Shown here: piece by piece, positions 9,591-19,654 of the stretch
Numbering within the stretch: position 1 is the first letter of the stretch
Layout: each line of letters starts with the position of its first letter
Source of the DNA: Hyphomicrobiales bacterium
GTDB taxonomy: Bacteria; Pseudomonadota; Alphaproteobacteria; Rhizobiales; Rhizobiaceae
Length of the DNA: 64,000 nt
Direction: 5' to 3'
Assembly: GCA_900468625.1 (NCBI GenBank)
Contig: UBUL01000018.1
Span: 62,001 to 126,000, forward strand
Notes under the pieces: model-generated
What the model saw: the letters and a program-made list of their open reading frames with translations, nothing else
Told to the model about the DNA's origin: nothing
Database searches by the model: none
Translations under genes and position numbers: made by a program

Positions 9591-11492
9591 TCAGCTCGCG
9601 CGGCGCATGCGCGAGCGCGGCATGCTCGTCTGGTCTTCGAACAGCGAGGCGAGCTGCTCCGTCATGGCGCCGGCAAGCTCGTCGGCATCGACGATGGTGA
9701 CGGCGCGGCGATAGTACCGCGTCACGTCATGGCCGATACCGATCGCCAGCAGTTCCACCGGCGAACGCGTCTCGATCTGGTCGATCACGGCACGCAGATG
9801 CCGCTCCAGATAATTGCCCGGATTGACCGACAGCGTGGAGTCATCGACCGGCGCACCGTCCGAGATCATCATCAGGATACGACGCTGCTCACGGCGACCG
9901 AGCAGGCGGTTATGCGCCCAGATCAGCGCCTCGCCGTCGATGTTCTCCTTGAGCAAGCCTTCGCGCATCATCAGCCCAAGATTGCTGCGCGCCCGTCGAT
10001 AGGGCTCGTCCGCGGACTTGTAGATGATGTGGCGCAGATCGTTCAACCGGCCCGGCGTCTGCGGCTTGCCGCCGGCAAGCCATTTCTCGCGTGCCTGACC
10101 GCCTTTCCAGGCCTTGGTAGTGAAGCCGAGAATCTCGACCTTCACGCCGCAGCGCTCCAGTGTGCGCGCCAGAATGTCGGCGCAGGAAGCTGCAACCGTG
10201 ATCGGCCGTCCGCGCATCGAGCCGGAATTGTCGATCAGCAGCGTCACGACCGTATCGCGGAACTGCGTATCCCGCTCCATCTTGAAGGACAGCGCCTGCG
10301 TCGGGTCGATGATCAGGCGCGGCAGTCGAGCCGGATCGAGATATCCCTCTTCCAGATCGAAGTCCCAGGAGCGGTTCTGCTGCGCCATCAGGCGACGCTG
10401 CAGGCGGTTTGCCAGCCGGCCGACGGCGCCCTGCAGATGGGCGAGCTGCTTATCGAGGAAGGCGCGCAGGCGCTCGAGCTCGGCCACGTCGCACAGTTCC
10501 TGTGCGGTCGTGGTCTCGTCGAACTCCTCCGTATAGACGTGGTAGTCGACCTTCTCATTGAAATCGGCGAAGGGAGTATTCGGACGGCGGGTTTCGCCCG
10601 GCGTTTCCGAATCTTCCTCGCCTTCTTCGCTCATGTCGTCGTCGGAGATTTCACCGCCGTCTTCGGTCGCGCCGTCTTCCATCTGCTCATCGGAAGCTTC
10701 GCTGTCCTCGGCCGGCGCGGCATCGGAGCCCTCGTCTTCCTTGACGTCGTCGTTATCCTGATCCTCGCCGTTCGGCTTGTCCTCTTCGCTCGGCTGCTCC
10801 TCGCTGTCGGGCTCGGATTGCTCGTCGCCATATTCCTCGGCCATTTCCATGGCGGTCAGAATGTTGCGCACGACGCGGGCGAAGCTCTGCTGGTCGTTGA
10901 TGGACGAGAGCAGATTGTCCAGCTGACCGCCGGTCTTTTCCTCGATGAAAGGACGCCAGAGGTCCAGCACCTTGCCGGCGCTTTCCGGCGGCTTCTGACC
11001 GGTCAGCTTCTCGCGCACGATCATTGCCATGGCTTCGCCGATCGGCGCATCCTCGCGCCGTTCGATGCCGGAGAAATTCGCCTTGGCGTATTTTTCCGTA
11101 TTCATCGAATTGAGGTTGGCGGCGACGCCGCTCATGCGCAGCGAACCGATCGATTCGACGCGCGCCTGCTCTACGGCATCGAAGACGCTGCGCGCGTCAG
11201 CGCCCTGGGGCGCCATGACGGCATGCACGCGCGCGTCGTGGCAGGCCAGCCGCAGGGCCATCGAATCCCCAAGCCCGCGGGTCACCGCGAGCTCATGCAT
11301 TGTCGGCCGCTTCGAAAGCTCCGGCAAGCGGATGCGCTCGCCGGTCATACCCGGGCGTTCGTTGGCGAATGCCACTTCGACCTCGGCATCGCCGGCGATC
11401 GAGCGCACGCAGCCCGTAATCGCCCGGCGCAACGGCTCCATGTCCACCGGGGCGCCCGGCTTCGCTTTGGAATTATCTCCGCGACCTGACAT
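9591..11492 (-). CDS. cobT: Cobaltochelatase subunit CobT
   Basis: Large partner of the aerobic cobaltochelatase CobN-CobS-CobT, which inserts cobalt into hydrogenobyrinate a,c-diamide in cobalamin synthesis. The 633-residue protein has an N-terminal CobT domain, a strongly acidic linker (about 219-300, runs of D and E), and a C-terminal von Willebrand A domain with a MIDAS motif DNSGSMRG at 421-428. The MIDAS and AAA+ partner (CobS, next gene upstream on the same strand) form the chaperone-like ring. A palindromic repeat separates the two genes. CobN is not in this window. Confidence 0.95.
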   Translation of the reverse strand: MSGRGDNSKAKPGAPVDMEPLRRAITGCVRSIAGDAEVEVAFANERPGMTGERIRLPELSKRPTMHELAVTRGLGDSMALRLACHDARVHAVMAPQGADARSVFDAVEQARVESIGSLRMSGVAANLNSMNTEKYAKANFSGIERREDAPIGEAMAMIVREKLTGQKPPESAGKVLDLWRPFIEEKTGGQLDNLLSSINDQQSFARVVRNILTAMEMAEEYGDEQSEPDSEEQPSEEDKPNGEDQDNDDVKEDEGSDAAPAEDSEASDEQMEDGATEDGGEISDDDMSEEGEEDSETPGETRRPNTPFADFNEKVDYHVYTEEFDETTTAQELCDVAELERLRAFLDKQLAHLQGAVGRLANRLQRRLMAQQNRSWDFDLEEGYLDPARLPRLIIDPTQALSFKMERDTQFRDTVVTLLIDNSGSMRGRPITVAASCADILARTLERCGVKVEILGFTTKAWKGGQAREKWLAGGKPQTPGRLNDLRHIIYKSADEPYRRARSNLGLMMREGLLKENIDGEALIWAHNRLLGRREQRRILMMISDGAPVDDSTLSVNPGNYLERHLRAVIDQIETRSPVELLAIGIGHDVTRYYRRAVTIVDADELAGAMTEQLASLFEDQTSMPRSRMRRAS

Positions 11493-11510
11493 GATGTATC
11501 GGCTTTTCCC

Positions 11511-11614
11511 TAAAGCAATTCCAGGAAAAATGCATAGCAGTTTTCTATCCGGAATTGCGCCAAAACAAAAAGATAGAACGTTTTCGCGATTCGAAGAAAA
11601 GCGGAAATGTTCTA
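11511..11614. repeat. Rhizobial intergenic palindromic repeat, family A, copy 1
   Basis: Begins with GCAATTCCAGGAAAAATGC and continues through TTTTCTATCCGGAATTGC, then a tail ending near the cobS stop. GCAATTCC pairs with GGAATTGC and an inner GGAAAA with TTTTC, giving a strong hairpin. The same architecture recurs at 51463-51564, where the sequence is closely similar. It fills most of the cobS-cobT gap and would be present in the mRNA. Confidence 0.7.
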
Positions 11615-12601
11615 GGCTTCGAGCACGATGTTGGCGGCACTTTCCTTCAGCTCGACGCCGAAGGCGCGCTGATAGTGCTCGGCGACCAGCGGGCGCTCCA
11701 GCTCGTCACACTTGTTGAGGAAGGTGACGCGGAAGGCAAAGGCGACATCGCCGAAGATTTCGGCGTTCTCGGCCCAGGTGATGACGGTACGCGGGCTCAT
11801 GACGGTCGACAGATCGCCGTTCATGAAGGCCGCACGCGTCAGATCGGCGACGCGGACCATCTTGGAAACCGTATCGCGGCCCTTGTCGTTGCGGAAGGAC
11901 TTCACTTTCGCCAGCACGATATCGACTTCATTGTTGTGCGGCAGATAGTTCAGCGTCGTCACGATCGACCAGCGGTCCATCTGCGCCTGGTTGATCTGCT
12001 GCGTGCCGTGATAGAGGCCGGTGGTGTCGCCGAGGCCGATGGTGTTGGCGGTCGCGAACAGGCGGAAAGCCGGGTGAGGACGGATGACGCGGCTCTGGTC
12101 AAGCAGGGTCAGGCGCCCCGAGGATTCCAGCACGCGCTGGATGACGAACATCACGTCCGGACGGCCGGCATCGTATTCGTCGAAGACGAGCGCGACATTG
12201 TGCTGGTAGGCCCAGGGCAGGATACCGTCCTTGAATTCGGTGACCTGCAGCCCGTCCTTGACGACGATCGCATCCTTGCCGACGAGATCGATACGGCTGA
12301 CATGGCTGTCGAGGTTGATACGCACGCAGGGCCAGTTGAGGCGCGCGGCAACCTGCTCGATATGCGAGGACTTGCCGGTGCCGTGATAGCCGGAGATCAT
12401 CACGCGGCGGTTGTGAGCGAAGCCGGCGAGAATGGCGAGCGTGGTCTCGCGATCGAAGAGGTAGTCCGTATCCAAATCGGGCACGTAGGCGCTGCCCTGG
12501 CTGTAGGCCGGAACGCGAATGTCGGAATCGATGCCGAAGACCTCACGAACCGAAACGGTGGTGTCGGGGATCTCGGAAATATCAAGGTCAATCTTGCTCA
12601 T
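11612..12601 (-). CDS. cobS: Cobaltochelatase subunit CobS (AAA+ ATPase)
   Basis: ATPase component of the cobaltochelatase. Walker A GYHGTGKS is at residues 71-78, Walker B ([11 protein letters not shown]) near 137-146, and arginine-rich sensor segments follow. The protein starts [24 protein letters not shown] chose ATG 12601 rather than the ATG at 12604 because GGAG at 12610-12607 is 5 bases from it. 329 aa, normal for CobS. It lies upstream of cobT on the same strand. Confidence 0.95.
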   Translation of the reverse strand: MSKIDLDISEIPDTTVSVREVFGIDSDIRVPAYSQGSAYVPDLDTDYLFDRETTLAILAGFAHNRRVMISGYHGTGKSSHIEQVAARLNWPCVRINLDSHVSRIDLVGKDAIVVKDGLQVTEFKDGILPWAYQHNVALVFDEYDAGRPDVMFVIQRVLESSGRLTLLDQSRVIRPHPAFRLFATANTIGLGDTTGLYHGTQQINQAQMDRWSIVTTLNYLPHNNEVDIVLAKVKSFRNDKGRDTVSKMVRVADLTRAAFMNGDLSTVMSPRTVITWAENAEIFGDVAFAFRVTFLNKCDELERPLVAEHYQRAFGVELKESAANIVLEA

Positions 12602-12909
12602 CATGTCTCCAGGGCGGGTGGCTCTCACCCTGCCATATCAAACTCAGCCGATTTATCCGAAACGCCGCAGCTTGTTGCCCGCATCCGTTCGGTCGGAACA
12701 GCGGCGATACTTCTCCGGGACTAAAGCAAAATCTCGGCGCGATGAAACGATCGCTTGCGAGCATCCTTGAACAGAGTCCCGGACAAGAAACGCCGCGTCC
12801 GGAAAGTTGGCCGAGGTGCAGCCAGCCAAATGCGCACCCTGCCGCGGTTGCCCGCAGCTTCAGCCGATTTGGACCATACCTGATTGAAGGCGGAGAGCAA
12901 GGACAGGAA
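12602..12909. other. Non-coding gap of about 300 bases
   Basis: Lies upstream of cobS and downstream of the J-domain gene. I see no convincing gene. The only structure noticed is a short inverted repeat CCGGAC/GTCCGG (12779-12784 and 12797-12802). It presumably holds the cobST promoter. I see no cobalamin riboswitch (no B12-box-like sequence). Confidence 0.5.
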
Positions 12910-13527
12910 TTAACAAAAACCGTTCTGTTTCAATAATTGATAGGCCTGTATGACCTCTCGGAAGCGTTCCTCGGAGCCGCGATCGCCGCCGTTGGCATCG
13001 GGATGATGCATTTTCACCAATTCCTTGTATCTGCGCTTGATATCCGGCGCCGAAGCGTTGGCGCCGAGCCCCATCGTGTCGAACGCTTTCGCCTCCAGCG
13101 TCTTAAGCTTGCGCTGCTGCGGGTAGCGCGGGCCGCCGCGGCCATCGCCATCCTTGACGAACCCGAATGGGTCGCGAACCCTGCTGTAGGCGCCTGAGCG
13201 GATATCCGACTGCAGGGGGCTGTTCTTCGCCGCCTTGTTGACCCCGACCGTCCAGGTCGGACGGTGGCCGGTTATGGCTTCCTTCTGATAGCGCGCAATC
13301 TCCCCGTCCGAGAGGCCGGAGAAATAATTGTAGCCCTTGTTGTATTCCTTGACATGCTCGAAGCAGAACAAAAAGAACTGCCCTTCCGCATTGCGCCCGA
13401 CGGGGGCGCGATGCGTACCGTGCTTGTCGCAGCCGTCCCACTGGCATGTCGGCGGGCCTTGCTCAGGCTCCTGCGCGCGCTTGCGGCGGGTGCGGATACG
13501 ATCGAAATATTTTGAATCAAGTCTCAT
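12910..13527 (-). CDS. J-domain protein with N-terminal Cys/His zinc-finger-like segment
   Basis: A 205-residue co-chaperone-like protein with its J-domain at the C-terminus (about residues 142-205). The HPD motif is at 175-177 in VKMHHPDANGGD, the site that activates DnaK-type Hsp70. The N-terminal half is basic and carries C28-x4-C33 and C55-x2-H58, spaced like a small zinc-binding motif. No G/F-rich region or DnaJ zinc repeats are visible, so it is a type III J protein. It sits between cobS and the divergent bolA, an arrangement I associate with rhizobia. Client unknown. Confidence 0.85.
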   Translation of the reverse strand: MRLDSKYFDRIRTRRKRAQEPEQGPPTCQWDGCDKHGTHRAPVGRNAEGQFFLFCFEHVKEYNKGYNYFSGLSDGEIARYQKEAITGHRPTWTVGVNKAAKNSPLQSDIRSGAYSRVRDPFGFVKDGDGRGGPRYPQQRKLKTLEAKAFDTMGLGANASAPDIKRRYKELVKMHHPDANGGDRGSEERFREVIQAYQLLKQNGFC

Positions 13528-13633
13528 GGCGTCCTAATTATGGGGCCTTGGATACCCCACAACAAGAATTGACAAACAGGAATGTTACAGGCTTTGTGGG
13601 AGCCTTTTTCGTGAGCGAGGTCGAAGCGGGAAT

Positions 13634-13921
13634 ATGGAAACGACACTGCAATCCCGCATTGAACGGAAACTTGTTGATGCATTTGCGCCCGAGCGCCTTG
13701 CCGTCATCAATGAAAGCCATCTTCATGCCGGCCACCAGCCCGACATGACCGGAACCGGCGAAACCCATATAAGAATTCGCATCGTTTCCGCCAAGTTTTC
13801 GGGCATGCCGCGCCTTGCGCGCCATAGGGCAATCAATGAGCTTTTGAAGCCGGAACTGGACGCCGGCCTGCACGCGCTGGCCGTGGAACCCGCCGCCCCC
13901 GGCGAAATGGTACGCTGGTAA
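13634..13921 (+). CDS. bolA: BolA family protein
   Basis: Small (95 aa) BolA-type protein, usually acting with monothiol glutaredoxins in iron-sulfur and iron homeostasis. Visible hallmarks are the N-terminal helix IERKLVDAFAPERLAVINESH, HAGH, then THIRIRIVSAKFSGMPRLARHRAINELL, the BolA helix-turn with the RHRAINE motif. The start at 13634 follows GCGGGA. Transcribed away from the J-domain gene, with about 106 bases between them. Confidence 0.92.
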   Translation: METTLQSRIERKLVDAFAPERLAVINESHLHAGHQPDMTGTGETHIRIRIVSAKFSGMPRLARHRAINELLKPELDAGLHALAVEPAAPGEMVRW

Positions 13922-13937
13922 CCGCACCAATCGCGTC

Positions 13938-15248
13938 TTAGGACGGCTTTACCTCTTCCGTCTCGGCGGGGCGAATGCGCAGCTTTGTGATGCGGTTCTT
14001 TTCCCGCTTCATGACGATGAAGCGCTTGCCGTAGAAGGTGAAGGCCTGCCGCTCTTCCGGAATGGTCATCGATTCGTGAATGACGAGGCCGGCGATCGTC
14101 GTTGCCTCTTCGTCGGGCAAGTCCCAATCGAGCGCACGGTTCAGGTCGCGAATCGGCACGACGCCGTCGACGACGATCGAGCCGTCGGCCTCTTGCCGCA
14201 CGCCCTGGATATCGATGTCGTGCTCGTCGGCGATATCGCCGACGATCTCCTCCAGAATGTCTTCCAGGGTGACGATGCCCTGCACCTCGCCATACTCGTC
14301 GACGACGACGGCAAAATGCTGCTTGCGGCGCAGGAAGGCGTTGAGCTGGTCTTCGAGATTGGTGCTGTCGGGCACGAACCAGGGTTTCTGCGCGATCTTG
14401 ACGATGTCGAGATTTTCCGGCTCGACATTGCGTTCCGCCAGCGCCCGCAGCAGGTCCTTGGCATGGACGACGCCGATGATGTTGTCGATCGTGCCGCGCC
14501 AGAGCGGCATGCGCGTATACGGGCTGTCGAGGATCGCCCGCACCACCACCTCGGGCGGATCGTCGGCATTGATGGCGCGCATCGCCGTGCGGTGCACCAT
14601 GATGTCGGACAATTCCAGTTCGCCGAGGTCGAGCACGCCGCCCAGACGGTCGCGGTCGGCCTTGACCACGGATCCTTCGCGGTGAAGCAGGTCCACGGCG
14701 CCGCGCAACTCCTCATGCGCCGATAGCATCGAGACCTCCCTGGAGAGGTTGATGCCAAACAGGCCGAGAATCCAGCGGACGATGGCGTTGACGAAGCTCG
14801 ATACCGGACCGACGACGGCGACAAACAGCCGCACGGTGCCGGCCACATTGAGCGCGAAGCGATCTGGCGTCGAAATTGCCCAGCTCTTCGGCAGCACCTC
14901 GGCGAAGATGACGAGGATAACGGTCATCGCGGCCGTCGCCAATGCGACGCCGGAATTGCCGAACAGGCCAAGGAAGACGCTGGTCGCCAGCGAAGAGGCC
15001 AGAATGTTCGCGAGATTGTTGCCGATGAGCAAGGTGCCGATCAGACGGTCGCGGCGCTCGATGAGACGGCGCACGATGCCAGCGCTCTCATCGCCATTAG
15101 CCTCCAGCGTGTGGATCCGAGTCCGGGAGACGGCGGTCAATGCCGTTTCCGATCCGGAGAAGAAGGCCGACAGCAGCACGAGCACGACGATCGAGACGAT
15201 CTCGGGCCAATATTCCAACAATACAGCCAGCGTGCCCTCGACGGTCAT
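13938..15248 (-). CDS. CNNM/CorC-HlyC family membrane protein with CBS pair
   Basis: Divalent-cation/resistance-associated membrane protein, 436 aa. The N-terminal DUF21 (CNNM) part has four hydrophobic segments, starting EYWPEIVSIVVLVLLSAFFSGSETAL, a signature opening. A CBS-domain pair follows (about 205-335; MVHRTAMRAINADDP and QKPWFVPDSTNLEDQLNAFLRRKQHFAVVVDEYG), then a transporter-associated CorC_HlyC domain (about 350-425). Its ATG overlaps the aroB stop by one base, so it is translated from the aroK-aroB mRNA. The role is probably Mg2+/Co2+ handling; direct transport activity is not proved. Confidence 0.9.
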   Translation of the reverse strand: MTVEGTLAVLLEYWPEIVSIVVLVLLSAFFSGSETALTAVSRTRIHTLEANGDESAGIVRRLIERRDRLIGTLLIGNNLANILASSLATSVFLGLFGNSGVALATAAMTVILVIFAEVLPKSWAISTPDRFALNVAGTVRLFVAVVGPVSSFVNAIVRWILGLFGINLSREVSMLSAHEELRGAVDLLHREGSVVKADRDRLGGVLDLGELELSDIMVHRTAMRAINADDPPEVVVRAILDSPYTRMPLWRGTIDNIIGVVHAKDLLRALAERNVEPENLDIVKIAQKPWFVPDSTNLEDQLNAFLRRKQHFAVVVDEYGEVQGIVTLEDILEEIVGDIADEHDIDIQGVRQEADGSIVVDGVVPIRDLNRALDWDLPDEEATTIAGLVIHESMTIPEERQAFTFYGKRFIVMKREKNRITKLRIRPAETEEVKPS

Positions 15249-16378
15249 CAGGGATGCTTTTCTTTCAAGAAGCTCAAGACTTCGGACGACGGCACATCAT
15301 CCGCAACGAAGGACTGGCCGATGCCATGGGTAAGAATGAAGGTGAGCTTGCCGCTCTTGACTTTCTTGTCCTGTGCGATCGCATCCATCAGCGTTTCGGC
15401 AGGCGGCAGTTCGCCGGGGATGTCACCCATCCGGGTCGGAAGGCCGACGGTCTTCAGATGGGCCTCGACGCGCTTCGCATCGTCAGGGCTCGCGAGATTG
15501 AGGCGTGCGGAAAACTCGTGCGCCAGCACCATGCCGATCGCGACGCCCTCGCCATGCACCAGCCGGCGGCTGTCATAGGCGGTTGCGGCTTCCAGCGCAT
15601 GGCCGAAAGTATGGCCAAGATTGAGCAGGGCGCGCGGTCCGTTTTCACGCTCGTCGGCAACGACGACATCGGACTTTGCCTGACAGCTCGCGGCAATTGC
15701 CTCGATGCGGGCCGCACCACCCGAAAAGACTTGTCTCCAGTTGGCCTCAAGCCAGGCAAAGAAATCCGGCTTGTCGATCAGACCGTATTTGGCGACTTCG
15801 GCATAGCCGGCGCGGAATTCGCGCTCGCTCAGCGTATTCAGCACATCGGTATCGGCAAGCACGAGATCGGGCTGGTGGAAGACGCCGACGAGGTTCTTGC
15901 CGTGATGGGTGTTGATGCCGGTCTTGCCGCCGACGGACGAATCCACCTGCGACAGCAGCGATGTCGGAACCTGAACGAAGCGAACGCCGCGGCGCACGAT
16001 GCCGGCGGCAAAGCCGGAGAGATCGCCGATGACGCCGCCGCCGAGCGCGATCACTGCATCATTGCGCTCCACGCGCGCGGTCAGTATCGCATCGCAAACC
16101 GTCATGAGATGCTCGAAGCTCTTGGTTTTCTCGCCGGCCGGCAGCACGAGGCTGGCTGCCTGGATGCCGGAAGCCTCGAGGCTGGCGACCAATGCGTCGA
16201 GATAAAGCGGCGCGACGTTTTCATCGGTGATAACAGCGGCCTTGCGCCCCTTCAGCCGCGCCGCGATCTCTTGGCCCGCACGCGCGATCAGACCGGGGCC
16301 GATTAGGATGTCATAGGCGCGCTCGCCAAGAGGCACGCGCACGAGACGCTCTGCGGAAGCCGGTGTGATCGCATTCAT
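15248..16378 (-). CDS. aroB: 3-dehydroquinate synthase
   Basis: Second step of the shikimate pathway: cyclises DAHP to 3-dehydroquinate using NAD and a metal. The 376 residues include the NAD-binding LGGGVIGDLSGFAAGIVRRGVRFVQVPTSLLSQVDSSVGGKTGIN and the GHTFGHALE metal-ligand motif. The ATG overlaps the aroK stop (ATGA, 16378-16375), and the stop overlaps the CorC ATG. Three genes are thus tightly coupled. Confidence 0.96.
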   Translation of the reverse strand: MNAITPASAERLVRVPLGERAYDILIGPGLIARAGQEIAARLKGRKAAVITDENVAPLYLDALVASLEASGIQAASLVLPAGEKTKSFEHLMTVCDAILTARVERNDAVIALGGGVIGDLSGFAAGIVRRGVRFVQVPTSLLSQVDSSVGGKTGINTHHGKNLVGVFHQPDLVLADTDVLNTLSEREFRAGYAEVAKYGLIDKPDFFAWLEANWRQVFSGGAARIEAIAASCQAKSDVVVADERENGPRALLNLGHTFGHALEAATAYDSRRLVHGEGVAIGMVLAHEFSARLNLASPDDAKRVEAHLKTVGLPTRMGDIPGELPPAETLMDAIAQDKKVKSGKLTFILTHGIGQSFVADDVPSSEVLSFLKEKHP

Positions 16379-16968
16379 GGTATTTTGCTTTCTGCTTTCT
16401 TTCTCTCGGCGATGGCGGCAAGGACTTCATTGACCATGACATCCTTGCTTACGTCGCGGGAGAGAACCGTGATATCGGCTTCCGCATAGATCGGATAGCG
16501 CGCGTTCATCAGGTTCTCGAGAGTCTGTTTCGGATTCTCGGTCTTGAGCAGAGGGCGCGTGTCGCGCTTGTTCACCCGATCCCACAGCACGTCGAGGTCG
16601 GCCTTCAGCCAGACGGAAAGGCTGCCGCGCTTGACATGCAGCCGCGTGCTTTCGTTGATGAAGGCGCCGCCGCCCGTCGAAATCACGCGCGGGCCGCCCT
16701 TGAGGAGCCGCTTGATCACGCGAGTTTCCAGCGCCCGGAACTCCTGCTCGCCGTAAGCGGCAAACAGTTCGGCGATCGTCATGCGCGACACGCGCTCGAT
16801 CTCGATATCCGTATCGACGAAGGGAAGGCCGAGCTGCTGCGCTACGGGACGGCCGATCGAGGATTTTCCTGCTCCCATCAATCCCACGAAGACGAGGTTG
16901 CGCTGACCCAGCGCAGCGCGCGCCCTGTCTTTGAGGCTTTCGTCAAGGGTCAGAACTTGTTCACTCAT
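16375..16968 (-). CDS. aroK: Shikimate kinase
   Basis: Phosphorylates shikimate to shikimate 3-phosphate. Walker A GLMGAGKSSIG, shikimate-binding FVDTDIEIER and the GGGAF motif with lid region RDTRPLL are visible. I placed the start at ATG 16968, giving MSEQVLTLDESLKDRARAAL and 197 aa, because the upstream frame lacks conservation-like sequence. Some N-terminal extension relative to E. coli AroK is normal in rhizobia. It heads the aroK-aroB-CorC set and is divergent from the xerD group. Confidence 0.95.
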   Translation of the reverse strand: MSEQVLTLDESLKDRARAALGQRNLVFVGLMGAGKSSIGRPVAQQLGLPFVDTDIEIERVSRMTIAELFAAYGEQEFRALETRVIKRLLKGGPRVISTGGGAFINESTRLHVKRGSLSVWLKADLDVLWDRVNKRDTRPLLKTENPKQTLENLMNARYPIYAEADITVLSRDVSKDVMVNEVLAAIAERKKAESKIP

Positions 16969-17129
16969 CGGCCCATTCACAATTTCTTTGGAAACGGTAT
17001 CGTCAAATGCACCGATAGCGTCAAGACGCCGCTGTCGTAAACATGTCTGCAATATCCTTCAGCTAACCCTTGAAGGACATAATTATCGCGCATCGCGGCG
17101 CCAATGAGCGGGAGAAGGAGAGTTTTCGA

Positions 17130-17297
17130 ATGCCAACCCTGTTTCGCTTCCTTGTCATCTGCGCGGTCATCGCGGGATCGATATATGGAGCGATGTGGGC
17201 GCTCGTGCTCTTCGTCGATCCCCAGCCGCGCGACGTGACGATCCGCATTCCGCCCGAGCGCCTCAACCCGCCGACAACGGGCTCGTTGAAACCATGA
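17130..17297 (+). CDS. Small single-pass membrane protein, translationally coupled to xerD
   Basis: A 55-residue protein starting [20 protein letters not shown], with one transmembrane segment (about residues 5-27) followed by a polar, proline-rich tail ([18 protein letters not shown]). The start is supported by GGAGAAGGAG at 17111-17120, nine bases upstream. Its TGA overlaps the xerD ATG (ATGA, 17294-17297), so translation is coupled. No family recognised; homologues may exist at the same position in related genomes. Confidence 0.7.
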   Translation: MPTLFRFLVICAVIAGSIYGAMWALVLFVDPQPRDVTIRIPPERLNPPTTGSLKP

Positions 17298-18283
17298 GCG
17301 TGCAAGCCGAGAACGTACGAGCCGGCAAGAGGGATCTGGGGCGCGCGCATCTGGAAGCCTTTCTGGAGATGATGAGCGCCGAGCGGGGTGCGGCCATCAA
17401 CACGCTGCAATCCTACGAGCGCGATCTCGACGATCTCCATTCCTTCCTGTCCGGGCAGGGTGTCCGCCTGACGGAGGCCGGCCCCGGCGATCTTGGCGCC
17501 TATCTCGCCAGCCTGTCGAGCCAGGGCTTCAAGCCGTCCTCCCAGGCCCGCCGCCTCTCCGCCATGCGGCAGTTCTACAAATTCCTCTATGCCGAAGGTT
17601 TGCGCACGGACGACCCCACCGGAATTCTCGATGCCCCCAAGAAAGGCCGCGCGCTTCCGAAGACGATGGGCGTCGAGGAGGTGACGAAGCTTCTGACCCG
17701 GGCGGAGCAGGAAGCGGCGATCGAAGGACCTGACCGGCTGCAGCGCCTGCGTATGCTGGTGCTTCTGGAAATGCTCTATGCCACCGGCATGCGCGTGAGC
17801 GAGCTCGTTTCTCTGCCGGCGAAGGTGCTGGATCAGGAAGGCCGCTTTCTGATGATCCGCGGCAAGGGCAACAAGGAGCGGCTGGTGCCGCTATCCCAAA
17901 CGGCCATTTCGGCCCTGAAAGCCTATGGGCGGCTGCAGGCCGCGATTGCAGCCAACACCAAACAGTCCGCACCGGAAAGCCCATGGCTTTTTCCCGCCGC
18001 TTCCAAGCAAGGCTACCTGCCGCGTCAAGTCTTCGCGCGCGATCTCAAGGACCTTGCCATCCGGGCCGGCCTGACGCCTTCGATGATCTCGCCGCATGTG
18101 ATGCGCCATGCCTTCGCAAGCCATCTTCTCGCCAATGGCGCGGACCTTCGCGTGGTGCAGGAACTTCTCGGGCATTCCGACATTTCGACCACGCAAATTT
18201 ATACACATGTGCTGGAAGAACGCCTTCATCAGCTGGTCCAGACGCATCACCCCCTTGCCAAACAGGCAAAAAAACAGGATTAG
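17294..18283 (+). CDS. xerD: Site-specific tyrosine recombinase XerD
   Basis: Chromosome dimer resolution at dif with XerC and FtsK. The 329-residue protein has a SAM-like core-binding N-terminal domain ([22 protein letters not shown]) and a catalytic domain with the tetrad: Arg in ATGMRVSEL, Lys in RGKGNKER, His-x-x-Arg in [11 protein letters not shown], His in [10 protein letters not shown] and nucleophile Tyr in IYTHV. ATG 17294 is coupled to the upstream small gene. The next gene is accA, the common rhizobial order. Confidence 0.95.
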   Translation: MSVQAENVRAGKRDLGRAHLEAFLEMMSAERGAAINTLQSYERDLDDLHSFLSGQGVRLTEAGPGDLGAYLASLSSQGFKPSSQARRLSAMRQFYKFLYAEGLRTDDPTGILDAPKKGRALPKTMGVEEVTKLLTRAEQEAAIEGPDRLQRLRMLVLLEMLYATGMRVSELVSLPAKVLDQEGRFLMIRGKGNKERLVPLSQTAISALKAYGRLQAAIAANTKQSAPESPWLFPAASKQGYLPRQVFARDLKDLAIRAGLTPSMISPHVMRHAFASHLLANGADLRVVQELLGHSDISTTQIYTHVLEERLHQLVQTHHPLAKQAKKQD

Positions 18284-18346
18284 GACCGGCATACTGGCTA
18301 AAGCTGCCGTCTCTCGTCACGGGCAAAAGGATCGGAAACGCACCTC

Positions 18347-19300
18347 ATGCACAATTATCTGGACTTCGAAAAACCCATCTCGGATCTCGAAGGCAAGATT
18401 CACGAGCTCAAGAAGCTGGCGAGCGAAGACGAAAGCATCGACACATCGGACGAAGTCGGCCGGCTTGAAATCCGCGTCCGCGAGGCGATGGTCGACATCT
18501 ATTCCAAGCTCAATGCCTGGCAGAAGACGCAGGTCGCGCGCCACCCGCAGCGCCCGCATTTCGTCGATTATGCCAATGCGCTCTTCACCGAATTCACGCC
18601 GCTCGCCGGCGACCGCCAGTTCTCCGAAGACGCCGCCATCCAGGCAGGCTTTGCCCGCTTCCGCGGCCAGCCGGTCGCCCTCATCGGCCAGGAAAAAGGC
18701 AACGACACCAAGAGCCGCCTGAAGCACAATTTCGGCAGCGCCCGGCCGGAAGGCTATCGCAAGGCGATCCGCATCCTCGAAATGGCCGACCGCTTCCAGC
18801 TTCCGGTCATCACGCTGGTCGACACGGCCGGCGCCTATCCCGGCGTCGGCGCGGAAGAGCGCGGCCAGGCAGAGGCAATCGCCCGTTCCACCGAAATGTG
18901 TCTCGGCGTGAAAGTGCCGATCGTCTCCATCGTCATCGGCGAAGGCGGCTCCGGCGGCGCCATCGCGATTGCCGTCGGCAACCGCGTCTATATGCTCGAA
19001 CATTCGATCTACAGCGTGATTTCGCCCGAAGGTGCGGCCTCGATCCTTTGGCGCGATTCAACGCGGGCCAAGGAAGCCGCAACCAACATGAAGATAACGG
19101 CCGACGATCTGAAAGGCCTCGGCGTGATCGACGGCATCATCCCCGAGCCTCTCGGCGGGGCACACCGCGATCCGAACGCAGTGATAAGCACGGCCGGCGA
19201 AACGATTGCGAACGCGCTGGCTGAACTTTCCAGCCGTTCGGGCGAACAATTGCGCAGCGACCGCCGCCAGAAATTCCTCAACATCGGCCGCAATCTGTAG
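18347..19300 (+). CDS. accA: Acetyl-CoA carboxylase carboxyltransferase subunit alpha
   Basis: Alpha half of the carboxyltransferase that makes malonyl-CoA for fatty-acid synthesis. The 317-residue product begins [18 protein letters not shown] and has the biotin-carboxyl-transfer segment [27 protein letters not shown] and the glycine-rich [41 protein letters not shown]. Length is normal for AccA. A perfect 12-bp palindrome follows the stop directly. Confidence 0.96.
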   Translation: MHNYLDFEKPISDLEGKIHELKKLASEDESIDTSDEVGRLEIRVREAMVDIYSKLNAWQKTQVARHPQRPHFVDYANALFTEFTPLAGDRQFSEDAAIQAGFARFRGQPVALIGQEKGNDTKSRLKHNFGSARPEGYRKAIRILEMADRFQLPVITLVDTAGAYPGVGAEERGQAEAIARSTEMCLGVKVPIVSIVIGEGGSGGAIAIAVGNRVYMLEHSIYSVISPEGAASILWRDSTRAKEAATNMKITADDLKGLGVIDGIIPEPLGGAHRDPNAVISTAGETIANALAELSSRSGEQLRSDRRQKFLNIGRNL

Positions 19301-19304
19301 AGCC

Positions 19305-19430
19305 GGATGATTTTAGGTCGCATCGACCTAAAATCTCGATCCGCTCTACCATCAAAGAAGTAGAGCATGATGTCGTCCGAAATTCCCCGACACTTTTCGG
19401 CATCATGCTCGAAGCCGCATTCGGAAAAAG
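19305..19430. repeat. Rhizobial intergenic palindromic repeat, family B, copy 1
   Basis: Immediately after accA. GATTTTAGGTCG (19309-19320) forms a perfect inverted repeat with CGACCTAAAATC (19324-19335). A second one follows: GAGCATGATG (19363-19372) with CATCATGCTC (19401-19410), enclosing GTCGTCCGAAATTCCCCGAC. The first hairpin may double as the accA terminator. A degenerate copy lies at 52846-52948. The remaining bases to the next gene show no clear feature. Confidence 0.7.
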
Positions 19431-19654
19431 TGATCGCTAAAAGCCGGCCAAAAACGGGAATGAGGCCAAACCTTGGCCACATTTTCGTTATCGAAGCTGT
19501 TATGGCAAAGAAAAGCTTGCCGACGCGCTGCGGGCAGGTCATAGGCTGGTAAGGAATTTTCAAGTATAAGCCGTCTATGATTCCGTTTCATGCTTCGAGG
19601 GGAGTGGCGAAACAGATCGAGTTGCCGCTCTTCGCATTTATGGGCCAAGTCAGA

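Noticed and set aside
9567..11489. Long open frames antisense to cobT, and similar ones opposite fdsA, tamB, coxL and others, up to about 1000 codons
   Set aside because: They mirror high-GC third-position bias of the true genes. They lack start signals, domain matches and sensible composition (rich in Arg, His, Asp).
12602..12909. Cobalamin riboswitch upstream of cobS
   Set aside because: No recognisable B12 box or matching stems could be found in the gap; only a short 6-bp inverted repeat.
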